From UBA8401 sp041665525 (GTDB lineage: Bacteria; Bacteroidota; Ignavibacteria; UBA10030; UBA8401), in NCBI GenBank assembly GCA_041665525.1, contig JBAYIS010000016.1, forward strand, positions 1 to 64,000: a stretch of 64,000 nucleotides of DNA. The letters run 5' to 3'. The notes under the pieces are model-generated. The model did not search any database. It was given only the letters and a program-made list of their open reading frames with translations, and was not told the DNA's origin. How positions within the stretch are numbered: the stretch's first letter is position 1; the number at the start of each line of letters is the position of its first letter. Shown in pieces: positions 44,501-52,997 of the stretch. The position numbers and the translations under genes were made by a program.

Positions 44501-45177
44501 TCTGGATTTTGCGCTGTTCCGCGCATCACCGGTTTGTTTGGTGTCAGACCGCGAAGGCGATGCTGCGTGATGTGTTCTTCATTCATCATCGCTTTGATAT
44601 CGTCAATGGCCAGTTCTTCGATCTTCATCACTTCGTGCGATGTGCGGAAACCGTCGAAGAAATGAATGAATGGGATGCGCGATTCGAGAGTGGCTGCCTG
44701 CGAGATCAGAGCGAAGTCCATCACTTCCTGCACGTTGTGCGAGCAGAGCATACCCCAGCCGGTGGAGCGAGCGGCCATCACGTCGCTGTGATCGCCGAAG
44801 ATGGAGAGTCCCTGCGCCGCGATAGATCGTGCGGAGACATGGAATACCGTGGAGGTTAACTCTCCCGCAATCTTGAACATGTTCGGGATCATCAGCAGCA
44901 ATCCCTGCGATGCAGTAAAAGTTGTCGTGAGTGAACCGGTCTGCAATGCGCCGTGCACAGCACCCGATGCTCCTCCTTCGCTCTGCATTTCGGTAACACT
45001 GGGAACAGTTCCCCAAATATTTTTCTTTCCTTCGGATGACCATTGATCGCACCATTCACCCATATTGGAAGAAGGGGTGATCGGATAGATCGCGATGACT
45101 TCGTTTGTTTTATGTGCGACAAAAGCGGCAGCTTCGTTGCCGTCGATGTTCACCATTTCACGTTTTACTGTTGACAT
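41587..45177 (-). CDS. nifJ: Pyruvate:ferredoxin (flavodoxin) oxidoreductase
   Basis: This 1196-residue protein is a full-length single-chain PFOR. Domain I has IYPITPSSNMGEWCD and GGASGAVHGALQTG; domain III is the gamma part (GQGYFVYDSKKSG). Domain V has two 4Fe-4S sites (CIQCGKCALVCPH and CTGCGICVEICP). The thiamine-diphosphate domain VI has CTGCGETPYVKL, GGDGWAYDIGFGG and DTEVYSNTGGQ. It oxidises pyruvate to acetyl-CoA with reduced ferredoxin, or runs in reverse for CO2 fixation. It is the first gene of the anaerobic run on this strand. Confidence 0.98.
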   Translation of the reverse strand: MSTVKREMVNIDGNEAAAFVAHKTNEVIAIYPITPSSNMGEWCDQWSSEGKKNIWGTVPSVTEMQSEGGASGAVHGALQTGSLTTTFTASQGLLLMIPNMFKIAGELTSTVFHVSARSIAAQGLSIFGDHSDVMAARSTGWGMLCSHNVQEVMDFALISQAATLESRIPFIHFFDGFRTSHEVMKIEELAIDDIKAMMNEEHITQHRLRGLTPNKPVMRGTAQNPDVYFQARETVNPHYTLCPDIVQKNMDTFASIVGRQYHLFDYFGAPDAERIIVIMGSGSEAVHETVEALLEKGEKVGVVKVRLFRPFSVKHFIDAFPATTKAISVLDRTKEPGGAGEPMYQDVVTALHEYYTTSETKFKKYPKVVGGRYGLSSKEFTPAMVKSVFDDLSKEQPKNHFTIGINDDLGNTSLTYDPNYTTEKSDVIRSLFYGLGADGTVGANKNSIKIIGEETNYFGQGYFVYDSKKSGSTTVSHLRFGPRPIHSTYLISKANFVACHQWQFLEKFDMLSDIIEGGTFLLNSPFPKERVWENLPRVVQEQIIKKKLNFYVIDGNAVAVKTGMGTRVNTIMQTCFFAISGVLPKDQAIEAIKTSIKKTYGKKGEEIVKMNYAAVDGTIENLFKVDYPNELTSTIQLPPVVPDYAPDFIKNVTARMIAGQGDSIPVSRLPIDGTYPVGTTMWEKRNIATEIPTWDSEWCIQCGKCALVCPHASIRIKVYDNGLVNGAPESFKHMLYKGNDYKGQAYTIQVAPEDCTGCGICVEICPAKNKKETKYKALNMAPQPPLRDKEKANWDYFLTIPEADRRTVDVKTIKGSQFLQPLFEFSGACTGCGETPYVKLVSQLFGDRTIVANATGCSSIYGGNLPTTPWTKNNDGRGPAWANSLFEDNAEFGMGFRLSLDKQTEFARELLLKLIPQLNETLVNDLLSSQQSTEAEIYDQRERVKQLKHQLESIHVPEAKLLMQFADALVKKSVWIMGGDGWAYDIGFGGLDHVIASGKNVNILVLDTEVYSNTGGQMSKSTPRGAVAKFAAGGKPGGKKDLGLIAMSYGNTYVAQIAMGANDLQTVKAVLEAEAYDGPSLIIAYSHCIAHGINMRNGMNAQKLAVDSGYWPLYRYNPALVKEGKNPFQLDSKPPKVKFEEFAYNEIRYKMLTKMDPEKAKRLLREAQEDVYKKWRFYEQLAAMNFAVPQSATTGH

Positions 45178-45535
45178 AATATAAGACTCCGGATACTTTT
45201 TTAATTAAAGACACGGAGTACTTTTGCAAAAACGTTGCCAAAGAAAACAACCGGAAATCCCAATGATTTGAATGGTTTAGGAGGAAAAGATTATCAGTTG
45301 TAAGAAAGAAACGAATTCGGACTCTTATTTGTAAGAATGGAATTTTAAAAAAATCATTCAATATTCCGAAGAACAAAGGCAATATTGATTGACCTATTGA
45401 TTAATTTTCTATATAGCGAAATTTGAACGAGCAAATTGATACAAAATAATCTCCCATTGCAGCATGGAAGAAAAAAAATTTTAGCATCGGAAATATATTT
45501 AAGACATTAAGGTCTCTCTTTTTAATGAAAACGAC
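45178..45535. other. Divergent intergenic region between nifJ and amylase 1
   Basis: AT-rich, no gene. It must hold the nifJ promoter. ATTTG-N6-CAAAT at 45421-45436 is a weak Crp/Fnr-like inverted repeat, 240 bases from nifJ, and I do not assign it. Confidence 0.3.
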
Positions 45536-45685
45536 GCTTCCACAATTTCTTCCATAAATGCCAATGAAAACCCCTTCCACGGATAAGAAAACAGTTGCAA
45601 TTTAAAATCTGCTTCTGTATATATCCCGCCACTTCCCCTGCCTCCTGTGGCATAAACTTTTACATTCATTTAATGGAGGATGTAT
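45536..45685 (+). promoter_or_regulatory. Conserved leader/promoter of amylase 1
   Basis: This 150-base stretch aligns with the leader of amylase 2 at 48480-48638. Shared blocks include TTTCTTCCA, ATGCCAAT followed by AAAACCCCTTCCACGG and AAGAAAA, then CTGTGGC near the ribosome site, and TTGGAGGA/ATGGAGGA. Conservation outside the coding part points to a shared regulatory element or to recent duplication that included the promoter. Confidence 0.6.
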
Positions 45686-48064
45686 ATGCAAGTAGCGCGT
45701 AGGTTGTACCTCACCATTTTTCTTCTCATTGCAATTGCTGTTCCGGCATTCACAGCCAATCCCTGGAACGGCAAGGTTGTCTTACAAGCATTTTGGTGGG
45801 ATTATACAAATAACAATTATCCGAATGGCTGGTATAACTATCTTGCAGACCTTGCTCCCCGGCTGCGGGGACTTGGGATAGATGCAGTATGGATTCCTCC
45901 GACGATTAAAAACGGGGGAACAAACAGTGTCGGATATTCTCCGTTCGATCAGTACGATCTTGGCGACAAATATCAAAAGGGAAATGTGAAAACCCGTCTG
46001 GGGACGAAGGATGAATATCTGCGAATGGTGGCGGTGATGCATGCAAACGGGATCGATGTCATTCAGGATATCGTATTGAATCATATGAACAACGCAGGGT
46101 CAACGAACGGCTCGGGCGGGCAGGATCCCGCTGCGGCCAACGGTGACGGAAATCTCTACAAGAACTTTCGATATACATCGTATGCAACTCCCGCTACGAC
46201 AGATTCTGCTGCCGATTATTTGGCGCGCTCCGGCCGGTGGCCGAAAAACTGGCAGAACTTTCATGCGAATCCTGCCCATAATAGTTTAACCGGCGATTGG
46301 AATGTGAATTGGTTTGGTCCCGATATCTGTTACTATTCCGGTGCGTATGGACAAAGTTCCAATGCAACATACAATCCGATACAATCCTCCAATTACATGC
46401 GCACCAATACACGCAACTGGCTGATCTGGTATAAGAAGCAAACAGGATTCGACGGAGTGCGCATCGATGCAGCAAAACATTTTCCCTGGTGGGCAACGCA
46501 GGATTTTCTGCACAATCTGAAATATGAAGCGGGCTGGGCAAGCGGCGGAGCGAACATGTTCGCCGTCGGCGAAATCGTCGGCAGCGGCGCAGATCAGGAT
46601 GCATGGATCAATAATGTCCGGTATAGCAACGGCGGATCGGAAGATATGGTGGGAACATTTGATTTTGGTCTGCGGCAGGAATTGCGAAATATGATCGGTT
46701 CCGGCGGCGGATATAATCTGGCGAACATTCCTGGATCGCAGCAGGGAAACCGATACCGCACTGTTCCGTTCGTGAACAATCATGATACCTTCCGACCGAT
46801 CAAGGATGCTAATGGAAATTATATCGGCTGGGATTCAGGCAACGAACTCGGCGGAGGACATATCGACCCATCCGACGGACGCATTCAGGCGGCGTATGCC
46901 ATTGCATGTGCAGTGGATGGATCACCGCAAATCTTTTTTGAAGACCTCTTCAACATCGGCACCACGTCGAAACGATACACTCATCTTCCTACCAGTACCA
47001 CGAATCTTCCGGAGCGAGATGCGATCAAGAATATTATTTGGTGCCACCAAAAATTAGACTTCAAGGCCGGAGCGTACCATGTTCGCTATCAGTCGGCAGA
47101 TTTGCTGATTATTGAACGGAATGCAAAAGCTATTATCGGCGTGAACGATCATTGGACCGATTGGAAAAATGCTTACGTGCAGACAGGGTTTGCTCCCGGC
47201 ACGCAGCTGCATGATTATTCCGGTGCAAACTCGAACGATATCTGGGTGGACGGATCCGGTAAAGTGACCATCTGGGTTCCCCCGTGTAACGGCAGCAACA
47301 CGCGCCGTGGTTATGCCATCTGGGGGCCAGCCGGTAAATCCGGCGGTTTCAATCCAACACAAAGGACAACAACTCAGGAATGGGAAATGTCCAACGATCT
47401 CGGCGATTCACATGCAAGTTCGCTTCAGCAGGGGGGCGCGCTTCCTGCAGGTTCCACGGCAGAACGGTATTCCGGAAAAGTATTCAGTGAAGCGAACAAA
47501 TCCATCACAGTTAATATTTATCCGGATGATATTACCAAGAATGTGACAATCAATCTGTATAATACGGCAGGGACCAATGTCAAGACGGTGAGCGGTGTCG
47601 GAGATATTACCTTATCTTACACACCAACGGCGACCGGGTTTTACAGAATAAAAATCAAGAACACATCTGCATCGAATCCTGCACAGACAGTGTATGTAAA
47701 AGCAACATACACTTCTCCGAAAGTACCATCCACAGCAAGTTATCCGGCAAAATACGGTGTGTTGGAAAATGAACGTTATGGTGAAAATCTGTCCATGCCA
47801 ATGAAAACTGAATTGTATCAGAATTATCCAAATCCTTTCAATCCAAGTACCGCAATCAGGTTTACTATGGCGGAAGAGGGAAACGTGTCGATAAAAGTTT
47901 ATGACATGCTTGGAAAAGAAGTTTCGTCGGTAACGGAAGGATATCGGCCGGCGGGAGTGTACGATGTGGAATGGAATGCCGGAACAATGGCAAGCGGCAT
48001 CTATTTCTATATGCTCCGGACAGGAACACACAGCGAGACAAAAAAACTCATGCTGATGAAATAG
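45686..48064 (+). CDS. Secreted GH13 alpha-amylase 1 with type IX sorting domain
   Basis: I start at ATG 45686 because GGAGG abuts the earlier ATG at 45680 and is correctly spaced only for the second; the product has 792 residues. The signal peptide ends PAFTA. GH13 regions are clear: DIVLNH (region I), GVRIDAAKH (nucleophile Asp261), FAVGEIV (acid/base Glu296) and FVNNHD (Asp367). After the barrel come a beta domain, a pre-sorting Ig-like module (TVNIYPDDITKNVTINLYN) and a C-terminal sorting domain with NYPNPFNPSTAI. It hydrolyses starch or glycogen outside the cell. The next gene is its paralogue. Confidence 0.95.
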   Translation: MQVARRLYLTIFLLIAIAVPAFTANPWNGKVVLQAFWWDYTNNNYPNGWYNYLADLAPRLRGLGIDAVWIPPTIKNGGTNSVGYSPFDQYDLGDKYQKGNVKTRLGTKDEYLRMVAVMHANGIDVIQDIVLNHMNNAGSTNGSGGQDPAAANGDGNLYKNFRYTSYATPATTDSAADYLARSGRWPKNWQNFHANPAHNSLTGDWNVNWFGPDICYYSGAYGQSSNATYNPIQSSNYMRTNTRNWLIWYKKQTGFDGVRIDAAKHFPWWATQDFLHNLKYEAGWASGGANMFAVGEIVGSGADQDAWINNVRYSNGGSEDMVGTFDFGLRQELRNMIGSGGGYNLANIPGSQQGNRYRTVPFVNNHDTFRPIKDANGNYIGWDSGNELGGGHIDPSDGRIQAAYAIACAVDGSPQIFFEDLFNIGTTSKRYTHLPTSTTNLPERDAIKNIIWCHQKLDFKAGAYHVRYQSADLLIIERNAKAIIGVNDHWTDWKNAYVQTGFAPGTQLHDYSGANSNDIWVDGSGKVTIWVPPCNGSNTRRGYAIWGPAGKSGGFNPTQRTTTQEWEMSNDLGDSHASSLQQGGALPAGSTAERYSGKVFSEANKSITVNIYPDDITKNVTINLYNTAGTNVKTVSGVGDITLSYTPTATGFYRIKIKNTSASNPAQTVYVKATYTSPKVPSTASYPAKYGVLENERYGENLSMPMKTELYQNYPNPFNPSTAIRFTMAEEGNVSIKVYDMLGKEVSSVTEGYRPAGVYDVEWNAGTMASGIYFYMLRTGTHSETKKLMLMK

Positions 48065-48088
48065 CAACTGTTTTTAAAATGGAAAACA

Positions 48089-48115
48089 AAAAGGCGCGGA
48101 ATCTTCGCGCCTTTT
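48089..48115 (+). terminator. Terminator after amylase 1
   Basis: Perfect arms AAAAGGCGCG (48089-48098) and CGCGCCTTTT (48106-48115) are followed by GTTTTTCC. Confidence 0.9.
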
Positions 48116-48479
48116 GTTTTTCCGCATGCAATTTTTCACTACGTGCTTTAAATCATTTCTCCGGGAGAATCTTCCGCGCAATGAATTTTGTGTGCTCTGA
48201 AAAATCTTTGTCTGCTTCCATATCACCATACCAAGATTCTCTGCGATCCTTTCACTCTGTGCAGTGATTGCTTTTGTTCTTCCACTCACAAAGCAGATTG
48301 CCACGTTGAGGTGCTAATGCGCCACTCCTCGCGATGATACATTTTTTGATTCTCCGTGCATTCTGTGGTGATTGACCTGATGTGTGAAAAACAGATTTGA
48401 GGATCCTGTTTGATAAATAATTGATGTGAGGGTAAAAAAAAAGAGAAATAGCGTCATTACAATTGTTCAATATTTTCCC
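48116..48479. other. Intergenic region between the amylases, repeat fragments
   Basis: No gene. At 48130-48220 there is a stretch (GCGCAATGAATTTTGTGTGCTC) matching the 3' coding end of the exonuclease gene at about 51294-51315, apparently a small duplicated fragment. At about 48290-48340 there is a 'GATTGCCACG...ACTCCTCGCGATGATAC' repeat like that at 2190-2245. Confidence 0.5.
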
Positions 48480-48638
48480 GCTTCCATGCTTTCTTCCACA
48501 AAATGCCAATAAAAACCCCTTCCACGGCGAAGAAAATTCTTGCACTTTACTTTGAGCTTCATTATACTCGGAACCCTTATTTCCTGCCATCTGTGGCTAA
48601 AACATATTCCATCAATTCATTATTGGAGGACCCCCTGT
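48480..48638 (+). promoter_or_regulatory. Conserved leader/promoter of amylase 2
   Basis: Counterpart of 45536-45685. The best-kept block is ATGCCAAT, then AAAACCCCTTCCACGG, at about 48503-48528. The region carries GGAGG nine bases before the ATG. Confidence 0.6.
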
Positions 48639-51056
48639 ATGTTGTTACGCAGATTCTTTTTTGTTTTTGCAGTATTCGTTTTGTTGCTCTCACCTGTTCA
48701 CGCTCAAAATCCTTGGAATGGGAAAGTTGTTTTACAGGGATTCTGGTGGGACTATTGGAATAATAATTACCCAAATTCTTACGCCGATTATTTGACGGAA
48801 CTTTCACCGCGTTTACGCGATCTTGGAATTGATATGGTCTGGATCCCTCCGACGTCAAAGAATTCAGGAACAAATTCGGTCGGTTATTCTCCGTTTGATC
48901 CATACGATTTGGGAGATAAATTCCAAAAAGGATCCACCACCACACGTTTTGGTACGAAAGACAAATATCTGCGTGCGGTTGCGGTGATGCATGCAAACGG
49001 GCTGGGAGTAATTCAGGATGTTGTGCTGAACCATCGAACGAATGCAGGTTCTGCAAACAGTGGCACGGGCGGATATGATCCCGAACCGAACTATTCTATT
49101 CAGAATGAGGGAGGATACAAAACGTTTCGGCACGTATCGTATGCGACGCCTGCTCCGGCGGCCTCCGTTCCGGGAAACACCAACGCGGAAAATCAAACTG
49201 AATATTGGCTTCGTTCAGGACGATGGTCGATGAATTACACGAATTTTCATCCGAACATGTGGACGAATACGATGAGCGGAGATTGGGCACAAGGCGGCTG
49301 GGGTCCTGATATAAGCTATGAAGACGGCCGTTCATACGGTCCGGCCTCCAACGTGGTCGGATACAATCCGTCGCAATCGCTTGACTATAACAGAACGCAG
49401 GCAAGAAATTGGATTGTGTGGTTGAAAAAACAGACCGGTGTTGATGGTTTCCGTTGGGATGCCGTAAAACATTTTCCGTACTATATTCTGCAGGATCTAA
49501 GTTATAACGTTAAGTACAATGCCGGTTGGGCAAACGGCGGAGCAACAATGTTCAATGTCGGCGAATGGGTCGGCAGCGCTTCGCAAATGGATACTTACAT
49601 TAACGATGTGAAATATTCCAACGGCGGCTCCGAAGATCTGGTTGGGACGTTTGATTTTGCTTTGCGCGAAGGACTTTACGGAATTATTACGAGCGGCGGA
49701 TTCTATAACTTGGGGAATATACCTTCACTACAACAAGGAAACAGATACAGAACAGTTCCGTTTGTCAACAATCACGACTCGTTCCGTCCCAATGGCTTTA
49801 ATGGAAACGGTGATTATACTTCATGGGATACGGGTAATGAACTGGTTCCTCATATCAATCCTGATGACGGCAGGATACAGGTTGCATATGCTATCGCCCT
49901 GTCGGTGGACGGATCTCCGCAAATCTTCTTTGAAGATCTCTTCGATTTGTCAACGACCACTCGTTTGTCTCACGTACCAACATCGACGGCGAATCTTCCG
50001 GTAAGAGATTACCTGATGAATCTTATCTGGTGTCATCAAAAACTCAATTTCAAAACTGGTGCATATCTTGTCCGCTGGCAGGCACAAGATGCATTGGTGA
50101 TAGAACGGTCCGCCAAAGCATTAATAGGCGTGAACGATAGCTGGTCTACTTGGCAGCAGGTTACCGTTCAAACAAACTTCGGCGCGAATGTGCAACTCCA
50201 TGACTATTCGGGTGCAAACTCCAATGATATCTGGACCAACGGAAGTGGTCAGGCAACGCTTTGGATTCCGCCATGCGATGGTTCTAATATCCGCAGGGGA
50301 TACTGCGTGTGGGGACCGGCAGGAATATCCGGCGGTTTTGCTCCATCCCAAAAAGTAACCACCCAAGAATGGGAAATGGCTAACGACCTTGGTGATAAAC
50401 ATGCGTCGTCATTAAAACAGGGAGGGGCTCTTCCGGTAAATTCGCAGGCGTTAAGAGTAGTAGGAAGAATTTTTGCTGAGTCTGGAAAGTTGATCACTTT
50501 GAATTTGTATCAATCAGCAAGCCCGAAGAAAAACGTTGCGATAGTTCTGTATAATGCGGCGGGGACGTCTATCCTGAAAACAGTTACCGGATCGGCGGAT
50601 TTGACGTTGACCTATACACCAGCATCGACAAACTATTATACGATAAAGGTGAGGAATAATTCATCAACGAACCCTGCGCAGAACGTCTGGGTGAAGGCCA
50701 ATTATACCGCCCCTAAAGTTGTTGCGACAGCAAGTTTCCCGAAAGTAGATGAAGGGGGAGAGGTTGAAGAATCCGCGGAGCCGGTAATTCCAGTCAAATC
50801 GGAATTGATGCAGAATTATCCGAATCCATTCAATCCATCAACCACCATACATTATGCGTTAGCAACAAACAGCGAAGTATCGTTGAAGATTTTCGACATC
50901 CTCGGGAAAGAAATCGAAACCTTGGTGAGCGGAGAAAAACCTGCCGGTGTGTATGATGTATCCTGGAATGCGAAGAATCTACCAAGCGGAATTTACTTCT
51001 ACACTATTCGCGCAGGAGAGTTCAGCGAAACGAAAAAATTAACCTTAGTAAAGTAG
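48639..51056 (+). CDS. Secreted GH13 alpha-amylase 2 with type IX sorting domain
   Basis: From ATG 48639 the protein has 805 residues; a longer frame from 48540 lies within the conserved leader and is rejected. The signal peptide ends SPVHAQ. The catalytic triad is Asp274 (GFRWDAVKH), Glu309 (FNVGEWV) and Asp380 (FVNNHD). Domain order equals amylase 1, with which it is closely similar along its whole length. Differences cluster in the loops at about 140-200 and in the linker before the sorting domain, which here is acidic (DEGGEVEESAEP). The sorting domain has NYPNPFNPSTTI. A slightly different substrate preference is possible. Confidence 0.95.
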   Translation: MLLRRFFFVFAVFVLLLSPVHAQNPWNGKVVLQGFWWDYWNNNYPNSYADYLTELSPRLRDLGIDMVWIPPTSKNSGTNSVGYSPFDPYDLGDKFQKGSTTTRFGTKDKYLRAVAVMHANGLGVIQDVVLNHRTNAGSANSGTGGYDPEPNYSIQNEGGYKTFRHVSYATPAPAASVPGNTNAENQTEYWLRSGRWSMNYTNFHPNMWTNTMSGDWAQGGWGPDISYEDGRSYGPASNVVGYNPSQSLDYNRTQARNWIVWLKKQTGVDGFRWDAVKHFPYYILQDLSYNVKYNAGWANGGATMFNVGEWVGSASQMDTYINDVKYSNGGSEDLVGTFDFALREGLYGIITSGGFYNLGNIPSLQQGNRYRTVPFVNNHDSFRPNGFNGNGDYTSWDTGNELVPHINPDDGRIQVAYAIALSVDGSPQIFFEDLFDLSTTTRLSHVPTSTANLPVRDYLMNLIWCHQKLNFKTGAYLVRWQAQDALVIERSAKALIGVNDSWSTWQQVTVQTNFGANVQLHDYSGANSNDIWTNGSGQATLWIPPCDGSNIRRGYCVWGPAGISGGFAPSQKVTTQEWEMANDLGDKHASSLKQGGALPVNSQALRVVGRIFAESGKLITLNLYQSASPKKNVAIVLYNAAGTSILKTVTGSADLTLTYTPASTNYYTIKVRNNSSTNPAQNVWVKANYTAPKVVATASFPKVDEGGEVEESAEPVIPVKSELMQNYPNPFNPSTTIHYALATNSEVSLKIFDILGKEIETLVSGEKPAGVYDVSWNAKNLPSGIYFYTIRAGEFSETKKLTLVK

Positions 51057-51079
51057 AATCAATAAACAATATGGTAATG

Positions 51080-51112
51080 AATGGCGCGGAATGGTCCGCG
51101 CCATTTATTTTT
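51080..51112 (+). terminator. Terminator after amylase 2
   Basis: Eleven-base arms AATGGCGCGGA (51080-51090) and TCCGCGCCATT (51095-51105) are followed by TATTTTTG. Confidence 0.9.
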
Positions 51113-51265
51113 GCGGAAGTTCTTCGCATTGTGATTTACAGCAATATATTTCGAGTAGAATATTTTGCTCTGTTTCTTTGTGTAAAGTTGTAAAATATGC
51201 ACGGCATTCCGACTGTCCCACCATTGTATTTTCTATGCTTCCCATGTGCCTCTGTGTTACCGCAT

Positions 51266-52030
51266 TTAATAGATCTCTCCGTTCAGAATTTTCCGCGCAA
51301 TGAATTTTGTGTGCTCCGAAAAATCCTTATCCAGCATCCACTTCACCATGCCGAGATTTTCCGCTACCGGCAGTCCCTTGTTTTTCCCGAACATGAAGAT
51401 GATCTCCCCTTTTTTATCGCGCGAGAACTTCCGGTCATAATCCAGAAAATCGTTCTCCTGATAAAACATTTCGTGAAGCGCATTTGTCGTTGGTTCGAGG
51501 TCGGAATATTTTTCCAGCTGGCCGTTCAACACTTTTATAGTGGCCTCCACATCCGCTTCGGCGGAGTGGGCGTTGACAATCTCCTCGTTCGCGTAGAATT
51601 TTAACGCGGCGGCGAGATTTCGAGGTTCTTTCTTGAAGTAAATGGATAAGGAATCGATCACTTTCACTTTCTCGAACGGATTCTCCCCGAGCCCCGCACG
51701 CAGCAATTCTTCCACCAGCAGCGGAATATCGAACTTTGCAATATTGTATCCCGCCAGGTCGCATCCGGAAAAGAATGCGGCGATCTCCTTCGCCTTTTCC
51801 CGGAATGTTGGTTCGTTCTTCACCATTTCATCCGTGATGCCGTGGATCTCCGTGGACGATGGCGGGATCGGCATCTCGGGATAGAACCGCTGCAACAGCA
51901 TCGAGCGGGATTTGTCCGGCTGGACCTTGATGGCGCAAAGCTCAATGATCTTATCCTTGGATATGCTGATGCCGGTGGATTCAATATCAAAAAATATAAG
52001 AGGCCGCTGTAGTTGAAGAGAGTCGAGCAT
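51266..52030 (-). CDS. DEDDh 3'-5' exonuclease (DNA polymerase III epsilon-like)
   Basis: This 254-residue protein has Exo I FFDIESTG (Asp15, Glu17), Exo II AGYNIAKFDIPLL and Exo III HSAEADVEA, the DEDDh set. The C-terminal 60 residues (IIFMFGKNKGLPVAENLGMVKWML) are a small extra domain seen in some Bacteroidota exonucleases of this kind. It probably acts in DNA proofreading or repair, or RNA trimming. It is monocistronic. Confidence 0.9.
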   Translation of the reverse strand: MLDSLQLQRPLIFFDIESTGISISKDKIIELCAIKVQPDKSRSMLLQRFYPEMPIPPSSTEIHGITDEMVKNEPTFREKAKEIAAFFSGCDLAGYNIAKFDIPLLVEELLRAGLGENPFEKVKVIDSLSIYFKKEPRNLAAALKFYANEEIVNAHSAEADVEATIKVLNGQLEKYSDLEPTTNALHEMFYQENDFLDYDRKFSRDKKGEIIFMFGKNKGLPVAENLGMVKWMLDKDFSEHTKFIARKILNGEIY

Positions 52031-52286
52031 AAGGATATAGTTCTATTTTACAATAAATTATTTTTCCGCAGTTCTCGCAGAAACAGCTTTGGTATTGAAA
52101 TGCGCTATGAGCGGTGCCATTTCAAGATACTGATACAAGCATCGGGATGCAAAAACGAATCAGTTTCACTCCATCCGGAAGCGAGAGAATATCATGCCTT
52201 TTCTTCTCAATTGGGTCTAATGCCCCGCCGCTTGTCCGCCACGAAGTATCGCTTCGGGAAGGATCACTGTGTGGCGGCGAGGATGT
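52031..52286. other. Intergenic region with a repeat-like stretch
   Basis: These 256 bases have no supported gene. Around 52195-52280 the sequence (CCGCCACGAAGTATCGCTTCGGGAAGG and similar) is GC-rich and palindrome-prone, like other decayed repeats in the window. Confidence 0.3.
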
Positions 52287-52892
52287 TTATTCCGGTCGAC
52301 GCAACGCAATTCCCGCAGCGGCAAGTTTCGCTTCCGCCTCCTGCTCAATCAACACGCGAAGTTGATCCATTGCCGGATCGAATGCCGTATATGCACGGCG
52401 TGAATAAATAAGTTCATACTCCACAGGGATCCAGGTATTGATGTCGGCTTCGTTATGCTGAATCTGTACCTCGAGTTTATCCAAAGCATTAGCGACCTTT
52501 GCCTCGTACGTTTCCTGCGCTTCAAACTCATACCATAGTCGGTAAAATTCTACGCCCAGATCATCCCCCAATTGCTTCCGGACGGAGTCGATAGCCTTTT
52601 TTTCCCGTTCTTCTTTTTGCCTCTTTAATAGATCGTTTCCGACCATGAGTGGAACCGGGGTATCTCCTGCTTCAATCTCTACAATATCATGAATGATAAT
52701 CATTTTCAGCAATTTCTCAAAATTGACTTTTTTGTCCAGTTTTGAAAACAGCAAAATTGCCATCAATGACATGCGCCAGGTATGTTCTGCAACGCTTTCC
52801 TGTCTTCCAGATGAAGTAAAACTATGGCGGAGTTCATTTTTCAGCTTTTCTGCTGAATGAATAAAGGTATATATCTCGGACACGGTTGTCAT
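52287..52892 (-). CDS. HD-domain phosphohydrolase (HDDC2/YfbR-like 5'-nucleotidase)
   Basis: This 201-residue protein has the HD motifs of the HDDC2/YfbR group: RQESVAEHTWRMSLMA (first His), IIHDIVEIEAGDTP (the HD pair) and ANALDKLEVQIQ (distal Asp). Such enzymes dephosphorylate deoxynucleoside 5'-monophosphates with a divalent metal. It stands between the exonuclease and ccmF genes and has no obvious operon partner. Confidence 0.87.
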   Translation of the reverse strand: MTTVSEIYTFIHSAEKLKNELRHSFTSSGRQESVAEHTWRMSLMAILLFSKLDKKVNFEKLLKMIIIHDIVEIEAGDTPVPLMVGNDLLKRQKEEREKKAIDSVRKQLGDDLGVEFYRLWYEFEAQETYEAKVANALDKLEVQIQHNEADINTWIPVEYELIYSRRAYTAFDPAMDQLRVLIEQEAEAKLAAAGIALRRPE

Positions 52893-52997
52893 GAATATCT
52901 CGGTACGATTGTTGAATAATTATAATCTAAAAGTATAAAAATTTCGTCGTAATTGTGAAAAAACTTCTTACACAATAGAATATTCGAGGTATTCATC

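Noticed and set aside
45421..45436. ATTTG-N6-CAAAT as an Fnr/Crp site for nifJ
   Set aside because: Half-sites do not match TTGAT-N4-ATCAA and the distance to nifJ is about 240 bp; chance in AT-rich DNA is likely.
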